The notes below the pieces were generated by a model. It was not told where the DNA came from. It saw nothing but the letters and a program-made list of their open reading frames with translations, and searched no databases. DNA of 64,000 bases, from assembly GCA_911728455.2 (NCBI GenBank), contig OU452223.1:4796174-4860173 (forward strand). Reading direction: 5' to 3'. The translations under genes were made by a program, and so were the position numbers. Source of the stretch: Marthasterias glacialis (taxonomy: Eukaryota > Echinodermata > Asteroidea > Forcipulatida > Asteriidae). Of the stretch, positions 23,270-35,035 are shown piece by piece (within the stretch, counting starts at the first letter, position 1; every line of letters starts with the position of its first letter).

Positions 23270-24510
23270 GCTGAGATTTTGGAGTAAAATTTCTAAGTGC
23301 TGAGGGGCCAGGGGCTGGGAGGTTGCTGAGCAGTCAGTGGGTTGAGCTGGTTGGACTGAGGGCTTGGGGATGGACCAGTAGTCATGCTGAGGTGATGGCT
23401 GGTAGGACATGGGCATGATGATGCTGGGTAGAGGACTGGAGTAAGGGTGGGAGGTTGCTGAGCAGTCAGTGGGTTGAGCTGGTTGGAGTGAGGGATGGGA
23501 GATGGACCAGTAGTCAAGCTGGGGTGATGGCTGGATGGACGTTGGCATGATGATACTGGGTAGAGTACTGGAGTAAGGGTGGGAGGTTGGTGGGATGAAG
23601 ACAGTCAGTCAGCCAGTGGGTTGAGATGGTTGGACAGGGCTTGGAGTGAGGGATTGGGTATGGACCAGTCGTCAAGCTGGGGTGATGGCTGGATAGACAT
23701 GGGCATGATGAAGCTGGGTAGAGGACTGGAGTAAGGGTGGGAGGTTGGTGGGATGAAGACGGTGTGTTGAGATGGACTGAGGGCTTGCAGTGAGGGATGG
23801 GGGATAGACCAGTAGTCATGCTGGGGTTGGCATGATGATACTGGGTAGTGTACTGGAGTAAGGGTGGGAGGTTGGTGGGATGAAGATAGTCAGTCAGCCA
23901 GTGGGTTGAGATGGTTGGACAGGGCTTGGAGTGAGGGATGGGGTATGGACTTGTAGTCATGCTGGGGTGTGGCTGGTATAGACATAGGCATGATGATGTT
24001 GTGTAGAGGACTGGAGTAAGGGTGGGAGGTTGTTGGGATGAAGGCCGTGTGTTGAGATGGTTGGACAGGGCTTGTAGTGAGGAATGGGGGATGGACCAGT
24101 AGTCTGGATAGACATTCTTATGGGCATGATGATGCTGGGTAGAGGACTGGGGTAAGGATGGGAGGTTGTTGGGATGAAGACAGTGGGTTGAGATGGTTGC
24201 TGATATTTTGCTGATATTTTTATGCAGAGTAAGGGTGGCAGGTTGTTGAGATGGTTGGATTGAGGGCTTGCGGTGAGGGATGGGGGTGGCTGGATAGACA
24301 TGGGCATGATGATGCTGGGTAGAGGACTGGAGTAAGGATGGGAGGTTGTCGGGATGAAGACAGTGGGTTGAGATGGTTGGACTGAAGGCTTGGGGTGAGG
24401 GTATGGATATGCTGGTGTATATATTGGGGTGATGGCTGGCTGGACAATGGGCATGTGATCAAGCTGGGTAGTGGACTGGGGCCAGGGGTAGGGGTTGCTG
24501 TGGACCTTAC
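23270..24510. repeat. 135-180-bp tandem repeat (VNTR)
   Basis: About eight imperfect units share ctgggtagaggactggagta, agggtgggaggttg, gtgggttgagatggttgga and ggatggaccagtagtc. Minus-strand frames rich in Pro, Ser and Thr are by-products of the repeat, since the frame shifts between units. Confidence 0.85.
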
Positions 24511-24853
24511 TGTAGGGTGGAATTGATTTAATTATGCAGAGTACTTTTTGTATGGTATTAAATATCACATTATAGTGGTAAAACTAACCTTTAATTGAAA
24601 TGTATAGAACTTTTTACAAATAAATTTAAAGGTGTGGTGCATTTTGTATTGAAAGTATGACTGGGTGGTTTAGAAGGATTTTAAAGGTATATTACTTTTT
24701 AGATTAAAGGAGGTATGGTATTTTTAAAGTTTTCATAAAGGGATTTTAGTTTTTATGTTGCAGGGATTGATTATTCTATTTACTGGGAAACATTTGAGAG
24801 GATAAAGAACCATTTTAATGCTGCCATCTTTGTTGGATTCCTTAGTGTCTACT

Positions 24854-24967
24854 CGTATATTAATGTTGCCTTAATGGGACCAGTCTATTTTATTTGCGCA
24901 AAGTTGAATTTCGTATTAATGTTGACTTAATGGGACCAGTCTATTTTATTTGCGCAAAGTTGGATTT
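24854..24967 (+). repeat. two-copy ~57-bp direct repeat
   Basis: Both copies share taatgggaccagtctatttt and atttgcgcaaagttg. The flanks, 24511-24853 and 24968-25680, show no gene that I can support. Confidence 0.75.
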
Positions 24968-25684
24968 CGTATTGTAAATTTTGGAGTGGGGTAGGGTCAA
25001 ACTTCTCTAGTAGGTTCTAGCTCAAGTGGGTTTTGTTAATAATAAAAAGAACTATTGTTCTATGTCTTGCTTAATACTTGTAACCATAACACATTACTTG
25101 TACAATAATAGTAGATAAAGTAAGGAAACAAAACGAATTTCTTGCTACATTTTTAGAATCATTTTATTTCACAACTCCAAATAGTTTAATATACAAAAAA
25201 AACCTTCTATCAGCATTAAGAACAATAATTTCACTGTATTAAAGTCGTCTGAAAAAGAGGGAAAAAACTGATTTTTTGGAAGAATAAGTTTTCTTTTTAG
25301 ACTAATGTTGATTATCTTATTTATCAATAAATAAACTAAACAGTTAATCCATTTAAACTTCATCATTAATTTGTTATGTTTTCTATAGTTAATTAATTAG
25401 TAATGTTTTAGTGCAGATTTTGTGCTTGTTATGCTCGTTTCCATTTTGTGAAACATTTTGTTGCACATGGCAATATTTTAGAAATTTTTACCAGGATTCT
25501 GGTGCAAAGCTTTTTAAAAGTATGCTTTGTGGGAGGCATTTTTATCAATAAGGTATTTATGTCAAGAATCTGTTAAAACGATGTTTGTTTTTTCAAAACA
25601 TCTTTAAGATCAACATCCAGCTATTACCCTGGCTGATAGTGGGCCTCCACATGGTTCAGAAATAAATTTCAAATAGATCAAACC

Positions 25685-25752
25685 AACGCACCACCATTAA
25701 TCGAACCATCGCGCCACAATTAATCGAGCCATTGCACCACTATTAATCAAAC
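25685..25752 (+). repeat. short degenerate tandem repeat (~23 bp, 3 copies)
   Basis: Three copies of a unit like accattaatcgaaccatcgc. No gene is supported from here to 26660. Confidence 0.5.
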
Positions 25753-26666
25753 CTAGGTATCATCATTGCTTTTAACTTGAAAGTCAAACCGATTTGCTTA
25801 GGCCTCCAACTTCATGAGTTCAAAATACACATACGGTGTGCTTGTATGCAAATGGTGCACCTAATTTTCACAAGAACATTTATGAGTTGAAATTGCATCA
25901 GTAAGGTACTTGACATCATTAATGAGGTCAACAAGTTGCTTGGATGGTCATCCGTGATTCCTTGATGTGTAGAATATAAAAACATTCGGTGTTTCCACTA
26001 TGCATTGCTCTCCTCAAACTCGGAAGCCTTCAAGATTGTAGTCAGCTTTCCAGTGCTGTGAAACGTTAAAGAAAACAAATGCATAGAGGTAATACATTGG
26101 GGCTCATACAAAAAAGGGAAAGGTCAAATGAACCTGCCCTCCCCTGGTGGTATCAAGTTGCCCTTGTCACCAGTGGCATAACCAGAGGGGCAGTTGGGTG
26201 GGTGGTGGGGGAGTGGAAGCCCCCCTTACCCCAACAAAATTAGATCGAAAAAATGCACAAATGAATTGTCACTATTAAATAGCCCCCACCCCCCAAATTA
26301 TGTCTTTGCCCCTGCTTGCCCCAAAAAATCAAATCTGATTTGCCCAAATAGTAATACCCAAACTGACATTGATGTGTTTTTAGTTGATGAAGTCTTGAGA
26401 AGTTCAGCAAACTTTATACTTAAAACTTCATTATTTATGAAAGGGTTTTGTTAGTAAAAAATATGTTTTATATATATATATATTTTAAATCTGTGATCAA
26501 TCTGTAGGGACTAACCACTCATCTGGGTTAGGCTGATGCCAGCATGGAGTCCCCAGAGTGTTGTGGCATGTGGCGTAGGGGTGCCGTCTGTACAGTGCTG
26601 CAAAAACAGCCCACTTTTTGATGTTAGTGTAAGAAAGTAATGTCATCCACAGTGATTTGTACATAC

Positions 26667-26768
26667 CTCAGTTGTATAAACCATCACATCTACATTTGTG
26701 ATGGGTAGACATTGGGCTGATGATAGGCACTTCCAGGTCCCAGGAATCCACTTCTTGTGATGGCACGC
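26667..26768 (-). CDS. diverged relative of the array exon (open)
   Basis: A 102-nt block runs from acceptor gtattttgaag to strong donor CTGAG/GTATGT. It is fully open in phase 0 (34 codons). The 3' half, CTACCCATCACAAATGTAGATG on this strand, aligns with CTACCCGTCAACAAGTAGATG of the 2-10 kb array and reads NVDV where the array reads QVDV. The 5' half carries HHKKW and two Cys codons and is not recognised. It is a candidate exon of a minus-strand gene. Confidence 0.4.
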
Positions 26769-27278
26769 CTTCAAAATACAAACAAGTGAAATTTATTTTA
26801 CAATATGTCAAACAAATATTTATTTGAATAAGGTATAGTTTGAATGTAACCTATACATTTTTTGTTTTAGTTCTTCCAAGTGTTCAAAGGAATTTTTAAA
26901 AGATGACTGAAATAGAACCATGAGATGTAAACATTTGGAAACAAAATCATTTTTTATGTGGAGACCTCTGTGTAGAAACTAATATTCTATTAAAAAAAGG
27001 GATAATAATTGTACAAGACACTTTTTCACAAGAAAGAATTTGAAATTACTTATAATGAATCAAAATGCTTATTTAACCAGCAGAGGGTTGTCATTAAAAC
27101 TTACAAAAGATTATATGGTCTGTTTCTTAAAACATAACAAGTAATTTAAATGCATAATATCATTTGCAACCTGTACAAAAGGTTGTCTAAAAGACATCTT
27201 ATCAGAGGTTTTTTCCAACCTTTCATGTTTGATATTACTTAGTATATGCACGCATGCGTTAATAATTTACCTTTTTAC

Positions 27279-27370
27279 CAGAAACAGCATTGGTTGACAT
27301 TCAAGGTTGATGTACAGTGCACAGACATCTACTTCATTGATTGGTGGATCTCATTTCAGCTTTACTAGCT
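27279..27370 (-). pseudogene. diverged array-exon relative, frame broken
   Basis: A block after acceptor ttgtttttccag has the core GAGATCCACCAATCAATGAA followed by GTAGATGTC, matching the array core. The frame that gives ASKAEMRSTNQ ends in a stop, and the VDV reading lies in another frame, so a frameshift separates the two halves. Possible donor CTG/GTAAAA. Confidence 0.4.
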
Positions 27371-28390
27371 CTGGAAAAACAAAGTTAACAAATGACTTAA
27401 TATTATCACACATTCGAATGGATAACACTCAATCTTTGTTTTATTTTAGAAATGATTCAGTGATTCAAATCAAATTCAATGTGATCGTTTGGAGTAAATA
27501 ATAAATAGAACAAGAATCGCATTTTGACATTACATTTAAAACCCTGCGAGGCAATTGTTCGCAAATTGCATTCAATTACATGGGTGGTACGCTTTTATTT
27601 GCGTATTTGCGTATTCAAATGAATACGCTTAATTATCCACAAAACTTTCTGTATTCTTCTTGAAGGTCCCTAGGAAGAGCGAATGATATCCACTCAAAAC
27701 ACTGTGTGTATTGCTACCTGGTGTTACACTACGCGTACTACTGAAGGTCCCTTGGGTTCAGTTAGCGTACCACCAATGAGCAATATGAGCAAAAACATGC
27801 GAAAATTGCAAATAATCTGGGCCAGAACTACACAACCGAGAACGTAGGTCTGAATTGCCGCCTCGACCTGATGCAGAGTGCTCTAATAGTCTAAGAGAGC
27901 CTGTTCTGGCTCGACGGGTTCAACAAACTTTTTTAAGCGCGCTAAGCTAAAAAGCGCGCTAAGCAAAAAAGCGCACTTTCGCTGCAAATAAAAGCGTAAC
28001 ACCCACTAGATTGAGGGTTAAGGCATTCAAAATTGTACCCAATACCAATAGGCAGCTTCTGAGCACATTCAAACTTAGTTTTTAATAGACTGATTTTGGC
28101 TTTATAGAACTCTCTTGTCTCATAACAAACTTTGCCAGACAAAATAATTTACACATTACCATTGTGTTTATATTACCAATGTTTGTGGTACAATGGAAAT
28201 CTGATATTGGACTGCCCCCCCCAAAAAAAACCATTTCTTTGCATTTCTTTGTCCTCTCCCCTAACTTTTAGAGTCCAGCACCACCACTGCCAATAGGTGG
28301 AACTACCGAGGGAAAGTGATGATAAATTGTAATGATGGAAACTAGGATAGATATCAAGCGACTGTTTTAATGTTCAGGAGTTTCTCTTAC

Positions 28391-28516
28391 CTTTTATAAA
28401 GAAGACAGCAGTTCATTTAACACTCATTCTACATTGTTAGGAAGCTTATCAACTGCACTCAGATCTCAAACATCTACTTGGATGATGTGTAATCTCTGTG
28501 GAGATGACAACCCTTG
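28391..28516 (-). CDS. diverged array-exon relative (long form) with early stop
   Basis: The block runs from acceptor tgcatgatacag to donor AAAAG/GTAAGA. Entered in phase 0 it reads QGLSSPQRLHIIQVDV and then TGA, which parallels GLASPKRSTRQQVDV of the plus-strand long form. Entry phase, exon start and core position all match the array. It may be a terminal coding exon or a decayed copy. Confidence 0.35.
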
Positions 28517-28660
28517 CTGTATCATGCAAACAAAGAACACAATAATGTTTTAGTTTGTTTTAATATTAACAAGTAATGAAACACAACCTTGGGTAGTTTG
28601 AGATTACCTTTTCCCCTTTTATTTAAATATTGGTCATACTTTTAACCATTTATTAACCAC

Positions 28661-28855
28661 TGCCATGAACTGACACAAGAACGAATCACTGTAGAAAAGA
28701 AAGTATATGACATCAAAATATCCTAAATTCTGTCGACATTGAGATTTCTGCCTTATGTGACATCACACTTTTGCTCATGAATATGGTAACTGGCATTAGC
28801 ATAAAAGCAAAAAAGGCATCAAAATACTCTTGAAAGTGGCAAAATAAAAAAAACT
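28661..28855 (+). repeat. dispersed repeat, copy 1
   Basis: Related to 38826-39055. Shared blocks are ccatgaactgac, acgaatcact, catcctaaattctgtc-like, gaggtttctgcctt-like and tttgctcatgaatatgg. No coding function is evident. Confidence 0.65.
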
Positions 28856-29207
28856 ACTAAAAGATGTTTACATATTTCTCTTAACACGTCCAACTCGTAC
28901 TAACAGGTGTTCCACTTGCTGCCACTACGAGTATACTCGTAGAGAATGAAAGGTCTTAAATATACTGGCATCACTGAGGGCGCAATAAATACACTGCTGG
29001 CAGTGGTGAGGACATGCTTCTATAAAAGGTTTATGTTCAAATTATTTAAGTTAGTACCTATTCAGTATGCGCGCCTGCGCATAACACTTGGCAAATGGGA
29101 ATGCCATGTGAAATTATGCATGGCAGTCAAGGTGTTAAAGCCGAGTAGTATCACCAAACATCTCTTGATGTGCTTCAAATTAATAACGGTTGTTGTCATT
29201 AATTTAC

Positions 29208-29319
29208 CTGTTGATGTGGAAGACATCCTTGAATCTTGATGCTGGGCAGCATGTGTATCATGCCTTCAGTACTTCTGGAGGGGTAGATCTCATCTGACCA
29301 TGGCATGTCTGTAGCTAGC
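29208..29319 (-). CDS. candidate minus-strand exon with array-like core
   Basis: A 112-nt block between acceptor gtttgcatttag and donor CAACAG/GTAAAT. It is open when entered in phase 2 and leaves in phase 0, the entry phase of the 28391-28516 block. It contains ATGCCATGGTCAGATGAG as a possible start, and GAGATCTACCCCTCCAGAAG matches the array core. The product is not recognised; the call rests on splice sites and homology to the array. Confidence 0.35.
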
Positions 29320-29459
29320 CTAAATGCAAACAGAATAAAAAACAATATTTTGTTATTAAAGGTTTTTTGTTGTTGTGTTTTCCTTCAATTGCAACAACAA
29401 TTTTATCCTACTATGAATTACTTGTAAAATTACACAAATAAATAAAGAAAAGACATGTA

Positions 29460-30454
29460 CAGTCATTTGACCAGTTCTGGATCATTTTTATGAATTCACG
29501 CTGTGCCATCGCAGCTTTTTCGACAATTTTAAATGAAGCATGTCAATTAGTTTACCTAAACAGGCCATAAAAGTCACCAAGGGTCAAATGACCAAAAATA
29601 TGAATATCTTGGAAGGGTCTTTGAGAAAAGAATTGACATCTTTTGGACCAGTTCTGGATCAGTTGCTTCTATTCTGGATCAGTTGAGGAACCTTTATCGC
29701 AAACTTATTCCTGTTCATAAAGTTGTTGTGGATCAATGCACATGTTGTCCTCCATCTTGAAAATACAAGTAATATTATTAACTCTTTCACTACGGCGCGC
29801 CACTCACAGCGGCTTGGTGAATTACTTTTATACGCCGGAGAGCTGCTGCCAGCTGCTCAAAATAAACAAAATTCCGTAAGAGCTGTATTTTTATTCCGTA
29901 GTGAAACAGTTAACAGCTATTTTTTCGAATAGTTTTATACTTCTCGACATGTAAGCATGTATGTGTTGAGTGCTCTAAAATGTACGATTTTACCAGATTT
30001 ACACAGCTTTAATGTCGAGTGATCCAGAACTGGTCAAAGGTACAATGACTAAAAAAATGCATATTTTGCAATTTTTTCATCAAAAGAGAAAGGACGACTG
30101 CTCAGTAAATTTACATAAACACTGTTCATGCATCTGAACCATTTTAAATGAACTTTATCTTGCTCATACCTTCAAATATGAAAGGTGAGAAGTTTCAACA
30201 GCGTTTTTTAACCATCATTTTGTTTCAAAAATAACAATGATTGTCACTGACAAACTTCAGAAAATTTGCCATAATTTATTCAACATTGATGTTATACACT
30301 TGAATTTTGGTGCATTATCTTTTTGGATGTTATTCTTTACATTTATTAAATTGGTCACATGAAGAGTAATTTACTGATGATCGAGGGGCAATGCAAAGTT
30401 AAAGTGATCCGGAACTGGTCAATACTCAATGATCCCGAGCTGGTCAAATGACTG
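29460..30454. mobile_element. ~1-kb TA-flanked inverted-repeat transposon
   Basis: The left end cagtcatttgaccagttctg and the right end gagctggtcaaatgactg are complementary, and both flanks are TA, as in Tc1/mariner-type target duplications. The motif gaccagttctggatca recurs subterminally in both orientations. No transposase is visible. A smaller inverted-repeat element is nested inside. Confidence 0.75.
29777..29914. mobile_element. nested MITE
   Basis: The ends taactctttcactacgg and ccgtagtgaaacagtta are complementary. It lies wholly within the 29460-30454 transposon, so it inserted later. Confidence 0.75.
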
Positions 30455-30899
30455 TAGTTGGAATATATTTAGAGACTACATGGAAACTACACCGAATTAA
30501 ATGCAGGTAGGCACAAGTGAAGTTCAGTCAAGAGGGGCGCTATCTCTATTTGAACTACCATTACCAGCCTTTCTTTGCTTCCCGCGCCCCGTGCATGAAT
30601 CAGTTTTGTGAGCATGCCTTGCTGGCTAAACAGCTAACATGCCGTATCCGGCTGTCACTTTATATCCCTGGAATTTAAGTAAACTTTGATCCTTACCTAT
30701 CTAGAAGGGTTGAAGAATGTATCCAGCTAGGAACAGGAAGTTTGAACAATTCTAAAGGGTTGAAAACGTTTTCATGGTCGCAGAGCAAGGACCCCCAAAT
30801 CATCCTGCGTAAACGACCTTCGTTTCAAATGTGAGACTGACACCAGTTGCCGCGGTAAATATATCAACCAGAGTTTAAGAAAAATATACGACCGCCCTC

Positions 30900-31140
30900 C
30901 CCCGGCGCCTGCTCTTTAGTCTTACCCTCCTTTTCGTTCTGCCAGTGACCCTCTTCCAACGGCTCATAGTTCGTGATTTCTTACTGGTGGCCCTCCTCCA
31001 CGGCCCAGAGTTAATTATAATAATTGTGCAGCGCGCTCCTCGTTTTGCGACTTCTTATTGGCTACTATTTTGCGCGCAACCAATGGTCAAGACGGCTATG
31101 TTGCGCGCTCCTCTTTTCGTGACCTGATTGGTTAGTAGGG
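30900..31140 (+). repeat. degenerate GC-rich direct repeats with CCAAT motifs
   Basis: Related segments repeat: gcgcgctcctcgttttgcga and gcgcgctcctcttttcgtga, each followed by attgg. CpG-rich with several CCAAT motifs in either orientation, so a promoter role is possible. No convincing coding frame. Confidence 0.35.
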
Positions 31141-31196
31141 GTCTCCGGGTTAGACGAATAGGAAGCGCGCTTTCATGGCCGACTGGGCCCATCATT

Positions 31197-31400
31197 TTTG
31201 GGGTTAGGGTTTGGGCTTTAGGGTTAGGGTTTTAGGGTTAGGGTTAGGGCTTTAGGGGTAGGGTTAGTTTTTTTTTTTTTTTTACTAATTTCACTTCATT
31301 TATTTAATTCAAGGGATAAAGCAGTAACACGATATAAAAATAAAAATTGTTAGGGGAAGGGTTAGTGTTAGGGTTTTAGGGTTAGACCAGGGTTAGTTTT
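31197..31400 (+). repeat. interstitial telomere-like repeats
   Basis: Runs of gttagg and ttaggg with ttttaggg variants occur at 31200-31268 and 31350-31400. They are interleaved with a roughly 125-bp direct repeat (pyrimidine run followed by caagggataaa) whose second copy ends near 31500. Confidence 0.8.
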
Positions 31401-31499
31401 TCTTTCTTTTTTTTTTTTACTGATACCATTTTATTTATTAATGTCAAGGGATAAAACAATAACATGATATCACAATAAACAATTTTAGAGTTAGGTTCA

Positions 31500-32080
31500 G
31501 AGTTAGAGTAAGTTATAAAACGGTTATTTATAAATAATGGTTAGTGGGTATTGTTCTGTTGCATTTTTATTTTTTTCCGTTGCATTTTTATAAATATAAA
31601 TGGGACAGAAAACATCAAAATAATCATACGGAACACCATAGTAAATAATTATTATTTATAAATACCGTAATGGTTTTATACAAAAGGTGATTATTTAAAG
31701 ATATTGATTAATTATAAATAACGGTTATAATGTAAAAAATGGTTATTTATTAATAAGCATTATTTATAATAATGCATTATTTATAAAATGGTTAGTTATA
31801 AATAATGCTTAATTTTAAGTAATGCTTTATTATAATTATTGAAATAAAGGATTTAAATGTACCTCTTTAAGTTATAAATTTTTACAATCCCTTTGTTAGA
31901 TATTGTCAGTAACATAATAGTTCTTAAAATAAAGTTATTTTGAGTCAGAATAAATAAAAGAAAACGTGGATATGAAATCAGTTAATTGTTTTACCCTTTT
32001 TAAATTAGTGTTTATTTTTATTTTTTTATTTATTTATTTTGGGGGGGGATTTTTTAATGATCATCTTTTTCATCTGGATC
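31500..32080. other. AT-rich repetitive stretch
   Basis: Many short direct and inverted copies of ttataaataatggtta and tttattataat occur here. No gene is supported. Confidence 0.5.
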
Positions 32081-32769
32081 ATCTTTGCCATCTGGAAAAG
32101 AAGTGATTTATTAAGATTTTCAAACTTTCTGATTAAATAATGTCTCTTTTTGTATGTTCCCTTTTTTGTTGCCTGTGATCAGCCTACAAATCTTGGTAAA
32201 ATTGCTCACAAGTACCACTTCTTTAGTATATCACTACATTTGTTGAGCTCCCTGCCTGCATCACGCAATAATGAATACAGATTCACATACATCAAAAAGG
32301 CCCCAGACCTTTGGTCATAAATGCGCGAAAGTTCCGGCCGCGCGCTGAAATGTCTGCTTGGTTTTTCCTTTTAAAATTTCAAGAATTAGCGTTTTAGCTA
32401 CTAATACCTGGAGAGGAATATTTAAAAAGGGGAAATCAAAGCCAACATCAATTTAAAAAAAAATCCCTTAGAAAGTGGCAGTCGGATATGGAAACTTTTC
32501 CGCCTGATTCAAATAAACAAGTCCCTCATACAATTCGCAACAACATAGAGCAAGGCCTGGATCAAAAAGGCTGCATCAAAAAGTTACGCCATTGTGGTCC
32601 TTGTTGTTTTGGTGTTGGATTCTCGATCTAAAACTATAGCTTACAAAAAAAACAACTTTCCCTCAAACATTACCTAATCAAAGTGTATATCTAGAATCCA
32701 GGTGTTTCATAATCCTCATTAAGTTGTCTTTAAATTCTTGTTCAGAAACAAAAAGGATAAAACTTTACC

Positions 32770-33000
32770 TGCGGAATGCATTGGCAACAACCACTACGCC
32801 ACCAGCCACACGAAGACAATCTTGCTACGGACAGTCTCCCTTGGTCTCCACTCCAGCTCTACCGGCTGCCAGCGCGCTGCACGGTAGCCGCGGTACGGTC
32901 GGGGACGCTATACTATTCTTCGGGGTTTGTGTGGAGGGTGGACCCACTAACCACAGACAATGAAGCAGACAATACCTGTATTATCCTCTCCTAAATGATC
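32770..33000 (-). other. candidate first exon of a minus-strand transcript
   Basis: This GC-rich block ends in a good donor, CCGCAG/GTAAAG, at 32770. It lies just downstream of the promoter-like motifs. Only a very short frame (ATG CAT TCC GCA G) reaches the donor, so it is probably 5' untranslated. It could lead to the 29.2, 28.5 and 26.7 kb exons, but this linkage is not shown by sequence. Confidence 0.3.
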
Positions 33001-33120
33001 CACTAACTGTCATACAAAGTTACACAGAAGCTGTGATGACGTCACAAGCAGGGACAACTTGGGGGCGGGGTTACCTTCAGCCAACGTCATTGGTCAATAG
33101 TTCGTTGATTGGCTAATCAG
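33000..33120 (-). promoter_or_regulatory. promoter-like cluster: CCAAT boxes, GC box, CRE
   Basis: Read on the minus strand the order is tagccaatcaac, gaccaatgacg, ccccgcccccaa and gtgacgtcatcac. These are two CCAAT boxes, an Sp1-type GC box and a full palindromic CRE (TGACGTCA). They lead into the GC-rich candidate first exon. No TATA box is seen. Confidence 0.45.
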
Positions 33121-33920
33121 TAGCAATGCACAGACGGGTAAAAAAGGAGGAGGGGACGGGAATGGGGAGATCAGTGTGATTTATTAATTTTAATCTTTAT
33201 AAAGTTATAGAATAACCTGGGGTCGATTTCACACAGAGTTAAGATTTCTCTTAAGTGCAAATCAATCTTAATTGCTAAGCAAAGTGTGATATCAAAACAC
33301 AAATTACTATGGTAATACTGACAACTCATCGTAAAGATGAATCTTGGTGCTTTATGAAATCGACCTCTGCTCTTTGAAATTTCGTTTGCTGGAATCAATT
33401 CATTTTCAAGGTAAAATCAGAGAGTATCTTGACAATTTCCAAGTGTATCCTTCAAGCTGATATTGTGAGACTATTAAGTTAGGATTGGTCATGTTTAGAG
33501 TGATATTCACTGCTTGCTCAGGGGTGACCTTGAGCTATTCAAGTTCTCATCTTTATCCAGTGATTCACTGTAATGGATAGCACCAATTTTTTAGTGTCAG
33601 ATTTTTGTTTGAATGGGTAGGCATGTTCGTTTTGCTCCTTTGCTGTCGGGAGAAGTTTTGTAGGGCTTGTCAAGGAATCGTGTGAGGGGGTTGTGTAGGA
33701 TCTAACCAAGTACTTAAAATCACACAATGCTAAGACAGTGCATATAAATGACACTTTGTTTTAAGTCACTGGGTGGACTGTGTGTACTGAAGAGTTATTT
33801 TTAAATATATAATTTATGGGAAGTAAATGAAAACATACCAAGTTAAGTTTTGATATTGTCTAGCAAACAAAAGAGCACTCTACATCATCAGTGTACACTA
33901 TCTAGGGCAAAGTGGATGAA

Positions 33921-34003
33921 TGCTACGGTGGCTCATATGGCGATATGACGCTGTAAAATTACACTGTATTCTCTAGGAAGTGGCGAATGTGAGCCACCGT
34001 AGT
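33921..34003. repeat. short hairpin with 13-bp arms
   Basis: ctacggtggctca and tgagccaccgtag pair across about 55 bp. It is a minimal inverted-repeat element or structural motif. No gene is supported between 33.1 and 36.1 kb. Confidence 0.6.
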
Positions 34004-34785
34004 AAACATTGTGTCACGGGTTATTCGAAACTCGACAAGTTTCACCTCAAATCGATTACCGCGGATCCGAACGGACAAATAGGAAGACTTTATAAACTCT
34101 TGATTTTAACATTAGACTTAATGAACATAGGTGAGACGTTTAACTCTAATAATTTCTACTCTAAAAGCAAAGTAGTCACAGGAAGAACGGGAACTGGTTT
34201 ATTTGTTTTAGTAACATGACAATAGGGTAAGGGATATTAGGAAGAAACTGGTGGGATGAAACATGTAAAACACTTTACACAACTTGCTATACACCAAGTT
34301 TAAAATTATCGTTACCGGCTGTCACAAAGTGAAATCACTATATTTCTTTACTTAAATTACTTTTGTTAGCTCTGCTTTTAAGCAAGTCTATTATTACTTG
34401 CACGAAGTTTACAACGGTTGTACGGTTTGCTTTATACTTGTACGACATTTATTCTTTGAATTTGACGCATAGACATAATTTTGCCTGTAAAGTTTGAAGA
34501 ATACAGCTTGACCACAATAATAATAGTTATTATTTCCATTACATTATGACATTAATTTGTAATATCCTTCGCTAGGGAAGAGATCGTTCGTGCATTATTC
34601 TTAATCATATTTTATCAACTAGATGCTCCAGTATATTAGTATAGGCTTAGTTAGTTTAAAGAGTTTGATTTTCTTTTCTTTTTCGAGCATTATTATCGAG
34701 TCCAATGTGTTGTGAAATGTGCTGACTGTGACACACTGGAAGCATTGTTCATCGGCTTCGATGAAATGTGAAATTTCACAAGAGA

Positions 34786-35035
34786 CTATCCTATTTTATC
34801 CATGCACTAGCAAGGACAATACGTACACTTTTCACATACTCCTTGTCGACATTGCACCACAAGAAATTCACAAGACAACCAATCCTTAAGCTATGTTCTT
34901 AGCTGTGCTGTGAAAAGACTTACGTTTATATCTCGCCATGTCTTGTTTCTCCGCATTGGGGCAGGTTTCTATCCAAAAAGTAGCCCACACCTCGAGTGGC
35001 CTTTGGGCCTTGTGAGTGGGCGAATTGCATAAAAA
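34786..35035 (+). repeat. dispersed repeat, copy 1 of a close pair
   Basis: Closely similar to 54168-54416. Shared blocks include gctagcaaggacaatacgta, ttgcaccacaagaaattcac-like, gctatgttcttagctgtgct and gtagcccacacctcgagtgg. The last block is also the 3' part of the SINE at 588-935. Probably a SINE-related family. Confidence 0.75.

Noticed and set aside
23147-24568. Pro/Ser-rich minus-strand open frames
   Set aside because: Translation of a VNTR whose unit length varies, so the frame is not kept; no start or splice context.
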